37,675 nt of DNA from contig CALGGJ010000043.1 in the NCBI GenBank assembly GCA_937915745.1, positions 1-37,675 on the forward strand. The letters run 5' to 3'. The DNA comes from an uncultured Prevotellaceae bacterium. GTDB taxonomy: Bacteria; Bacteroidota; Bacteroidia; Bacteroidales; Bacteroidaceae. Position 1 is the first letter of the stretch; every line of letters begins with the position of its first letter. Made by a program: the position numbers and the translations under genes. Shown here piece after piece: positions 15,722-22,171 of this stretch. A model generated the notes under the pieces. It was given only the letters and a program-made list of their open reading frames with translations, ran no database searches and was not told the origin of the DNA.

Positions 15722-17044
15722 TTATTCATCTACGTAGAATATCGGTTCAGTCTCGCCAGGGTCGTTCTGGTAGAAGTGAATGGCGCTGTCGTTCATCTTG
15801 ATGTGGTGTGTCTTCACAAGCTGATACACCTCAGCACCGGCCCAGATGGTCGGTCCGTAGCCATGAGCTGCAAATTTACTCACTGGACGATATGCATAGA
15901 ACGCAGGGTCGAATGCAAGTCCGGTGCCGACACATGTGCCCTCCACTTGTCCCAGTGTATTTACCTTACTGCTTACATAGTTCCAGGCCAGCAGCGCTTG
16001 TGCCCCATAGGTCTCGGCATCAATCCATCCGCGGTTTATGGCATGTGCCAGGCAGTAGCAATATATAGCCGTGCAAGATGTTTCGAGGTATGTATCTTGT
16101 CGGTCGAGTAGCTGATGCCATGCTCCCGTTTGGTGTTGTAGTGGCAGAAGTCCATGCAGATGGTCGAGAAAACACTGCATGATGTATTCAGACTGCTGAA
16201 CGTCGAGCAGTTCGCACGCGGTGAGCAATGCCCACCCGTTGGCTCGTGCCCAGAAGAATGACGGATGCCATGCCCCACCTTGATTGCTATCGGAGGATGG
16301 AATCCAACCATGCCGGTAGAGCCCTACCGATGGTACCCACATCTTGTCGTGGAATAGTCGGAACTGTCGTTCGGCTTCCTGCCAGTTACCATGCAGGGCG
16401 AGAGCCGGAACACCCATGAACATATCGTCGAGCCACACGGTGTTCTTCACCGGTCGCAACCGTGCAAACTGTCCGTCGGTGTATCGGTACTGTTGGTTGG
16501 CTATGTAGTTGTAGTAAGTTTCGATTTGTGGCTGGAGTTGTGCGAGTCCCGACTTTATCATGGCTGCACATATAGCTCCGCAGTCGTCGAGTGCTGCGGG
16601 TGCCACCACCTGGCGCATGAGAGGGTCGATTTCTTCACCTTCGTTAAGCCATTGTGTGAACTGTGGCGCCAGTGTTGCCAGATAAGTCATGCGGTCGGTG
16701 GCATATCGTGTGTATGCATTGTCGCCGGTCACCTCGCCTGCACGCAGCATGGCCGAGTAGGTTACTCCCCACTCGTAGGACGTCAGACGGAATGTACCTC
16801 GTCGGAGTTTCCGTCCCGACTCGTCGAGTTGCATGAATGTGGTGGTATCTACGTAGTGTAGTATTCGGTCGGTGACGGCCTTCACGCTGTCGGCTTGCGG
16901 TATTACATAGGGTGTGTCGTAATCGGGATGCAGCAGGTGTAGCGGAGTGTTGGCATCGGTCAGTTCGCCGGTGTCGGTGTGCGGGTTGTAGTTGCAAGCC
17001 GCAAGTATTGTCAGCAGGCTTATGGTTACAGTTAGTTTCTTCAT
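15722..17044 (-). CDS. GH105 family unsaturated rhamnogalacturonyl hydrolase, lipoprotein
   Basis: This 440-residue protein has a lipoprotein signal with lipobox LAAC (Cys17). The mature part shows the alpha/alpha-barrel motifs of GH105 (YteR/YesR-like): WGVTYSAML (92-100), WLDDMFMG (204-211), FWARANGWA (264-272), TGAWHQLLD (306-314) and YLETSCTA (319-326). GH105 enzymes remove the 4,5-unsaturated galacturonyl residue left by rhamnogalacturonan lyases. Its start overlaps the stop of the lyase-like gene by four bases (ATGA), which fits a two-enzyme pathway. The lipid anchor places it at a membrane facing the periplasm or on the cell surface. Confidence 0.9.
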   Translation of the reverse strand: MKKLTVTISLLTILAACNYNPHTDTGELTDANTPLHLLHPDYDTPYVIPQADSVKAVTDRILHYVDTTTFMQLDESGRKLRRGTFRLTSYEWGVTYSAMLRAGEVTGDNAYTRYATDRMTYLATLAPQFTQWLNEGEEIDPLMRQVVAPAALDDCGAICAAMIKSGLAQLQPQIETYYNYIANQQYRYTDGQFARLRPVKNTVWLDDMFMGVPALALHGNWQEAERQFRLFHDKMWVPSVGLYRHGWIPSSDSNQGGAWHPSFFWARANGWALLTACELLDVQQSEYIMQCFLDHLHGLLPLQHQTGAWHQLLDRQDTYLETSCTAIYCYCLAHAINRGWIDAETYGAQALLAWNYVSSKVNTLGQVEGTCVGTGLAFDPAFYAYRPVSKFAAHGYGPTIWAGAEVYQLVKTHHIKMNDSAIHFYQNDPGETEPIFYVDE

Positions 17045-19857
17045 CGGTTTATGCTTTCTTTAAGGAATATTGCATCGAGGGTCCATGTTGCGCAGTCGTT
17101 GGTCCACACCATGGCGCGGTTGCGCAATGGTATATTGTTGAGCAGGTCGTTCCATGCCTCGCGTTTCAGTTGGTCGTTGCCCAGCCTCCATGCGGCGTAT
17201 GCCTTGAGGCGTGGGACGAGGAACTGGTTGCGTCGGAGTTGATGGTATTTGAGTGCGTGTTCGGTCCATGCCGCAAAGAATGCAGGATGGTCGATGCCAG
17301 CCTCTATCTCGTTCATTGTTTCAAAACCTCCCATGATGGTCATGAGGTGGTTGGTGACGACGAGCGATGTGTCGGCCTCGGTGGTTATGACACCGGTTGC
17401 GGGGTCGTAGCCCAGAGCGAGTGGTCCGGTGAGTAGTTGATGCGGCAGCTGTGCAATGCTTGTCATACCGGCCACGAGCTTGTCGTAGTATTTGCGGTTG
17501 CCGGTACGTTCGTATTCGAAGAACCAGTTGCCGGCATATGCCATCCAATCGGGGCCGATTCGCAGTCGTGCCGGTGCGGTGCAGGGGTATAATCCTCGCG
17601 GTTGTGCCAGTCGCATAGGGTCGAGCGTATAGAGCAGCGTGTCGGCCTCTGCCACTTCGTGCATGATGTCGCCCGTACGTTCGTCGGCTGTGAGGTAGTA
17701 GTAGAATTGGTTCCAGAATGCTTCGCTCACACGTGCCTCTTTGGCTCCGCATCCCCAGTGGCTCACGTTGTGTCGCGAACCGGTTCCGGCAAATGGTCCA
17801 AAATGGTATGAATCGACCTCACTGCAATGTCGGGTCATGGCCTCGGCCATGGTCCATACGTCGGGGTCGCCGGTACGCAGGAACTGATACCATAGCATGG
17901 CAGGTGTGCCGAGCTCGGTATTGTCCCAAGCATATCCACCCACATCATACCGCCACTCGTTGCGCGAAGCGTCATAGGCATGCATCACGTCGCCGTAGTT
18001 GAAAAAGCCGTACCAGTTGTTGCGTCGTATCTCGTCGCGATAGAATTGCATGATTTGTGTCAGTGTGCGTTCTACGATTGTGTCGCGCTGGCTCATGGTC
18101 GTTGGCAGGCTCCACAGTCCGAATGCGCGTTTGCGATGCAGGTATTCGGGTGTGCACACGAGTTGCGACTGGCTTTCGGGGTTTATGATGATGGTCGATG
18201 TGCGTGCTATGCCCAGCGCGCGGCTCATGCCTGGCTGTATATCTTCGTAAGCTGCCTCGAGTGTGTGGGCCACTGTGTCGTAGTGTTCGAACGAGAATGT
18301 CTCGGCAAGTGGCGAATAGAGGCTGAGTGTAACTGTTGCGGTGTCGGTCCGGGCATCATCTACCTGTATGCTTGCAGGGTATGACTGCCAGAAGTCGCGA
18401 ATGAGGAACGAGGTACGTTCCATGCTGTCGCCGACAGCCACGGTGCCGTCGTGTTGCAGGCCCTCGATGGTGCCTATCCATGGCGAACGGTCGGTGGCTC
18501 GTTTGCGGATGCTGAAGCCGTAGGGCGAGAGTTGGGTGAGGCGAAATCCGTCCCACTGTGCTATGTCGTTCAGGGTCTGACGTGTTGAAGGGTCCATCCA
18601 CTGGATGTTGATAAATCGCCGTGCCAGCAGCGGCTGCACATCCATGTGTCGGGTGCCGAAATCCACGTATCGCTGGTAGGACGGTCCGTGCATCGGCACT
18701 TTGAGATGTATTGAGAGTTCGGACAGTCCGTCGCGCTCGAGCAATGAATCGACCATGAGTGTGCTCACCAGTTTCACCTCGCGACTGCCGGTATATTGGT
18801 ATGCGCGTATGGTGATGTTGCCGTAGTTGAGCTTGGTTGTGCGACGCACCTTGCCGTCTTGTTCTGTCTCGATGCTCTGCAGTTGGCAGGTGCGGTTATT
18901 GAGTGTCACGCTGATTTGTGGCAGGGAGGCAAATGCAGGTTCGAGAGGTTTGGTGTTACGTGCCTTGGTGAGCAGGCAAGAGTCGGTACCCTGTGGCACT
19001 ACGGTTGCAAATGCCTGCCACTTTATGCTGCCGTCGGGCCATCTGGCCAGTGTCCAGGTGTCGTAGTCGAGGTCCTGACCCTTGTCGGTGGTGAGGCGGA
19101 ACCGGGCTTCTTTTGTCTCGCCCTGCGCAAACGGCACTCCAAATGTGGTGCAGCCCTGTCCATGGCCGCCTATCCATCTCAGCACGACGGGGTCGGAGTC
19201 GGTTTGCCGGCATGTGTAGCGGAAGTTGCGTATCTGTGCATGTGCGGCAGTGGTGCGGAATGCAAAATATCCTTTTGTGAGTGGCACGGGGTCGAGATAG
19301 TCTATGATTAGCTCGTCGTCGATGTAGCACAGTGCATGTCCGTCGGTCTGTTCCAAGCGTATTTTATACCAATGGTTGGGTTTCAGCAGGTGTGCGGGGT
19401 CGGTATATTCGGTCTGTATGGCAGGGCGGTATTGAGGTTCGGTCACTCCCCGCTTGTCGCCATTGTATCGGCGGAATCGTGTGGTGGTATTGCTGTTGCC
19501 TCCGTATCCCAGGTAGTAGAGTGTGTTGGCATAGTTGTTTTCGAATTTCGCCCCGTAGCCACCCTTGCGGCTTGCCATCCAAAAGCAGTTGAGGTCGCTC
19601 ACGCGCTGGGTACCGTCGGCGTTGAGGAATCGTGTGTCGGGAATGATGCGGGCCTCATATTCAACGACGGTATTTCCTTCCATAAGATCTGCACACCACA
19701 GGGTGAGTCCGCGCGGTGACACGATGTCGGCCGTTCCGTCGGTCCACTTCACAGTCGATGCACGGTCTTCGGCCTCGACGGTCCATTTCTGTGCCGAGGC
19801 TGCAGGGCATACCAGCAAAGCGGCACATGCCAGAGAGACATACTGTATGAGGGTCAT
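17041..19857 (-). CDS. Exo-rhamnogalacturonan-lyase-like protein (PcRGLX/YetA, PL26-type) with N-terminal DUF6250
   Basis: The 938-residue protein has a signal peptide (about 1-22). Residues about 24-215 resemble DUF6250, a concanavalin-like jelly roll (WKIRLEQ-like segment YKIRLEQTDGHALCYIDDELIID). From about 224 it shows the PcRGLX/YetA-like RIFT-barrel pattern GVPFAQGETKEA (240-251) and ARWPDGSIKW (271-280), then a beta-sandwich region and a long alpha-helical toroid with GGYAWDNTELGTPAMLWYQF. The named fungal relative is an exo-rhamnogalacturonan lyase. Action on rhamnogalacturonan I is strongly supported by the adjoining GH105 gene, but exact cleavage is inferred. It overlaps the HD-domain gene before it and the GH105 gene after it by four bases each. 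Confidence 0.82.
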   Translation of the reverse strand: MTLIQYVSLACAALLVCPAASAQKWTVEAEDRASTVKWTDGTADIVSPRGLTLWCADLMEGNTVVEYEARIIPDTRFLNADGTQRVSDLNCFWMASRKGGYGAKFENNYANTLYYLGYGGNSNTTTRFRRYNGDKRGVTEPQYRPAIQTEYTDPAHLLKPNHWYKIRLEQTDGHALCYIDDELIIDYLDPVPLTKGYFAFRTTAAHAQIRNFRYTCRQTDSDPVVLRWIGGHGQGCTTFGVPFAQGETKEARFRLTTDKGQDLDYDTWTLARWPDGSIKWQAFATVVPQGTDSCLLTKARNTKPLEPAFASLPQISVTLNNRTCQLQSIETEQDGKVRRTTKLNYGNITIRAYQYTGSREVKLVSTLMVDSLLERDGLSELSIHLKVPMHGPSYQRYVDFGTRHMDVQPLLARRFINIQWMDPSTRQTLNDIAQWDGFRLTQLSPYGFSIRKRATDRSPWIGTIEGLQHDGTVAVGDSMERTSFLIRDFWQSYPASIQVDDARTDTATVTLSLYSPLAETFSFEHYDTVAHTLEAAYEDIQPGMSRALGIARTSTIIINPESQSQLVCTPEYLHRKRAFGLWSLPTTMSQRDTIVERTLTQIMQFYRDEIRRNNWYGFFNYGDVMHAYDASRNEWRYDVGGYAWDNTELGTPAMLWYQFLRTGDPDVWTMAEAMTRHCSEVDSYHFGPFAGTGSRHNVSHWGCGAKEARVSEAFWNQFYYYLTADERTGDIMHEVAEADTLLYTLDPMRLAQPRGLYPCTAPARLRIGPDWMAYAGNWFFEYERTGNRKYYDKLVAGMTSIAQLPHQLLTGPLALGYDPATGVITTEADTSLVVTNHLMTIMGGFETMNEIEAGIDHPAFFAAWTEHALKYHQLRRNQFLVPRLKAYAAWRLGNDQLKREAWNDLLNNIPLRNRAMVWTNDCATWTLDAIFLKESINR

Positions 19858-20717
19858 TTCACGATGGTTGTTCCGAGTGCAAAATTCTTTTCCATATTTG
19901 CCGACTCACTCACGATGTAAGTCTTGGCCGAGAGGTTGTCGAGGTGGCTCACGATGATGGCTTCCTGGGTGCATGGCACCACCGGACTGCCAAATTCTTT
20001 CTCGCCATGATGGGCCAGCACGCAGTGTACTATGCGTACGGTCTCTGAGTTGTTGATGCCTGCCTCGTTGAGTTTGTTGTGCAACACATGGGCCGATATA
20101 TACACGTGGCCCATGAGGAACGAGTATTCGGTAGGCTCGAACGTATCGGGGTTGTATTCCCTGAGTTTGCCGTAGTCGTGGAACATGATGGCAATGATAC
20201 ATCGCTCCAGCTTCAGCTCGGGCAGCGAGGGCACCATTGCCAGCAACATGCTGAGCAGCTCGTAAGTGTGGTTGAGCAATCCGCCCTTGAAGGCATGATG
20301 CACACTCGTGGCCGCTGTCTGCCGGCTGTATTTGTCGTACAGTTCGTTGCGTTCCTGATTGATGAAAGCCACCAGAGCCTCATCCGAGCAAAGGGCGAGC
20401 AGTCTGTCCAGACAGAAATCCCAGCTGGCTTTCGACACGGGATGTGGTATCAGAGCAGAAAGCGGGTCGGCATCCGTGGCTTTGCGTTGGGAACGGAAAC
20501 CGCCGCAATCGGCCAGTTTGGGAAATTTCACATTCTTCAGCACATCCATGTCGAGCGTAACGATATCGCCGATGTTAGGGCCTGAAGCCTCGTCGAGGTC
20601 CCACACCGAGAAGGAATGTGCCTCACCCTTCTGTGCCGACACCTTAAGCACCGCATAGTGCGAGCCGTTCTTCGATTTCTGGTTAGAACGGGCCAGTACA
20701 ATATAATCCTTCAGCAT
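19854..20717 (-). CDS. HD-domain protein, YhaM-like 3'-5' exoribonuclease family
   Basis: From the ATG at 20717 the product has 287 residues, opening MLKDYIVLARSNQKSKNG. Residues about 1-80 form an OB-fold-like domain, and the HD domain follows with HHAFKGGLLNHT, MFHDYGKLREY, VLAHHGEKEFGSP and SHLDNLSAK, the metal-binding pattern of YhaM-type nucleases. In that family these enzymes trim RNA or DNA from the 3' end; activity here is inferred. A longer form starting at GTG 20747 is unlikely because a -7 box sits exactly there. The stop overlaps the start of the rhamnogalacturonan-lyase-like gene (ATGA), an odd partner for a cytoplasmic nuclease. Confidence 0.85.
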   Translation of the reverse strand: MLKDYIVLARSNQKSKNGSHYAVLKVSAQKGEAHSFSVWDLDEASGPNIGDIVTLDMDVLKNVKFPKLADCGGFRSQRKATDADPLSALIPHPVSKASWDFCLDRLLALCSDEALVAFINQERNELYDKYSRQTAATSVHHAFKGGLLNHTYELLSMLLAMVPSLPELKLERCIIAIMFHDYGKLREYNPDTFEPTEYSFLMGHVYISAHVLHNKLNEAGINNSETVRIVHCVLAHHGEKEFGSPVVPCTQEAIIVSHLDNLSAKTYIVSESANMEKNFALGTTIVK

Positions 20718-20746
20718 ACCAAAACGGTTTTGATTAGTTCCGACCA

Positions 20747-20754
20747 CAAATATA
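20747..20754 (-). promoter_or_regulatory. -7 box of the HD / rhamnogalacturonan unit
   Basis: TATATTTG on the minus strand matches TAnnTTTG. Transcription would start near 20740, between the GTG at 20747 and the ATG at 20717, which favours the ATG start of the HD-domain gene. No TTG sits at the ideal upstream spacing. Confidence 0.55.
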
Positions 20755-20857
20755 CGACATATTTATGAAACCGTTGATATGATTCAACGTTTTTTAGGCA
20801 AAATCTCAGACTGCAAAGCGACACTATGTCACCAATTGCAAAACGGAGGAACGAAAT

Positions 20858-20962
20858 GAGACCGCGCACTCGCAAGGCCGAGACCACGCACTCGCAAGGC
20901 TGAGACTGCGCACTCGCAAGGCCGAGACTGCGCACTCGCAAGGCCGAGACTGCGCACTCGCA
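20858..20962. repeat. Tandem 22-bp repeats, about 4.8 copies
   Basis: Units start at 20858, 20880, 20902, 20924 and 20946 (the last incomplete, 17 bases). Each begins GAGAC and contains GCACTCGCA followed, in full copies, by AGGC. Units three and four are identical, the first two differ by a few bases. The block is GC-rich in an otherwise mixed intergenic region. A 22-bp period is close to two helical turns, so repeated sites would lie on one face of the DNA. Confidence 0.9.
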
Positions 20963-21075
20963 GAAAACACCGCACATCTGCCCTGCCGATGCCGGACACA
21001 GTGCCACGACCACGACAAACTCGCCTTAACAGAACAAAAAGGCACGGAAAATTATGTGGAATCAAAAAAAGTTCG

Positions 21076-21083
21076 TACCTTTG
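21076..21083 (+). promoter_or_regulatory. -7 box of the flavin-protein unit
   Basis: TACCTTTG matches TAnnTTTG and lies 38 bases before the ATG of the flavin-reductase-like gene. Transcription would begin near 21090. The upstream element is weak. Confidence 0.6.
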
Positions 21084-21120
21084 CCGTGTATAACCTGACA
21101 AACAAACGAAAGACAATGCT

Positions 21121-21717
21121 ATGAAAAAGATTGCAATGCTGACAATTGCCGTGGTATGCACCTGCATGGCAGCAATGGCTCAGGGTACCATGTCGGCCGA
21201 ATGGAAACACATCGAGCCTGGCGAGCTGGAGGTAAAACCCATCAACCTCATCGCCAATGACTGGATGGCACTGGCCGTGGGTCGCGACGAACAGAAGATG
21301 AACTCTATGACCATTGCCTGGGGTACTGTCGGCCAGCTGTGGAACAAACCGGTAGCAATAGTGTATGTATCGAGCTCGCGCTACAGCAAACATCTGATGG
21401 ACGAAAACGAATACTTCACCATGACGGCCTTCCCCACCAACGACGTCAGCCGCAAGGCACTGTTATACATCGGCACACACTCGGGACGCGACGAAGCCGA
21501 CAAGACCAAACGTGCCGGACTGACCACCGAGTGGACCAAGCTGGGAAACCCCGTATTTAAGGAAGGCAACCTGGCCATCGAATGCCGCAAGATATATGCC
21601 GACGAGTTTAAGAGCGAACTGCTGCCCGACGACGTCCGCCAACGACTGTATGGAAACGGACAAATGGGCCTCCACACATTCTATATAGGCGAGATAGTCA
21701 ACATTTGGAAAAAATAA
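21121..21717 (+). CDS. Exported flavin-reductase-like (split-barrel) protein
   Basis: The 198-residue product has a signal peptide, MKKIAMLTIAVVCTCMAAMA followed by Q, so it is exported. The mature part follows the flavin reductase-like split-barrel pattern: NLIANDWMALAVG, NSMTIAWGTVGQLWNKPVAIVYV (61-83), SSRYSKHLMDENEYFTMTAFP (85-105) and a C-terminal HTFYIGEIVNIW. Family members bind FMN and usually move electrons from reduced nicotinamide or other donors. Export is unusual, because the periplasm is not expected to hold NAD(P)H, so the donor may be different. The FMN-binding gene follows by 16 bases, and both probably share one promoter. Confidence 0.87.
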   Translation: MKKIAMLTIAVVCTCMAAMAQGTMSAEWKHIEPGELEVKPINLIANDWMALAVGRDEQKMNSMTIAWGTVGQLWNKPVAIVYVSSSRYSKHLMDENEYFTMTAFPTNDVSRKALLYIGTHSGRDEADKTKRAGLTTEWTKLGNPVFKEGNLAIECRKIYADEFKSELLPDDVRQRLYGNGQMGLHTFYIGEIVNIWKK

Positions 21718-21733
21718 CCACAACACATAAACT

Positions 21734-22126
21734 ATGAAGAAACTGATAATGATTTGCGCTGCAATCATAGCTTGTAGCGCTGCCTCGGCCCAAGACAAGA
21801 AGGCAGAGGTGATGGCCAAAGACAAAAGCGGCACATACACCATCAAGACCGAAACCATCTGCGACGCACTGGGATACAAAGACATGGGCAAAGTGCCACT
21901 GACCGTAACCGTGAAGAAAGACAAGATAGTGAAAGTGGAAGCCCTGCCCAACAAGGAAACCCCGAAATACTTCCTGAAAGTAGCCAACGAGATGCTGCCT
22001 AAATACACCGACATGAAATTTGCCGAATACGACAAGGTAGATGGTGTGACAGGCGCCACGTTCAGCAGCGTGGCAGTAAAGGAAAACATGAAGGCAGCCT
22101 ACGAATACTACAAGAAAAACAAATGA
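21734..22126 (+). CDS. Exported FMN-binding domain protein with flavinylation motif
   Basis: The 130-residue product has a signal peptide (about 1-19, ending SAASA) and a single FMN-binding domain. DGVTGATFSS (103-112) matches the D-x-x-[ST]-G-A-T pattern in which ApbE-type transferases attach FMN covalently through a phosphoester to the Thr, here Thr109, as in NqrC and RnfG. No membrane helix beyond the signal is seen, so it should be a small periplasmic or surface electron carrier. No apbE gene lies in the window. Its neighbour is an exported flavin-reductase-like protein. Confidence 0.88.
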   Translation: MKKLIMICAAIIACSAASAQDKKAEVMAKDKSGTYTIKTETICDALGYKDMGKVPLTVTVKKDKIVKVEALPNKETPKYFLKVANEMLPKYTDMKFAEYDKVDGVTGATFSSVAVKENMKAAYEYYKKNK

Positions 22127-22171
22127 TGCACACGGTGGGCATGAAGAATACCACCGACACCCAACCTGCAG

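Larger units (their letters stand above)
20718..21120. other. 403-bp divergent intergenic region
   Basis: The region between the HD-domain gene and the flavin-reductase-like gene holds two outward-facing promoter boxes (20747-20754 minus, 21076-21083 plus) and, between them, a block of 22-bp tandem repeats (20858-20962). I see no supported gene; frames through the repeats are out of phase with a 22-bp period. Confidence 0.75.

Noticed and set aside
20851..20901. Tiny frame beginning ATGAGACCGCGC after a GGAGGA sequence.
   Set aside because: It encodes only about 15 residues out of the 22-bp repeats, and Shine-Dalgarno-like sequences are poor evidence in Bacteroidetes.
20858..20962. CRISPR-like array reading of the 22-bp repeats.
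   Set aside because: Units are directly adjacent with no unique spacers, and no cas genes are present.
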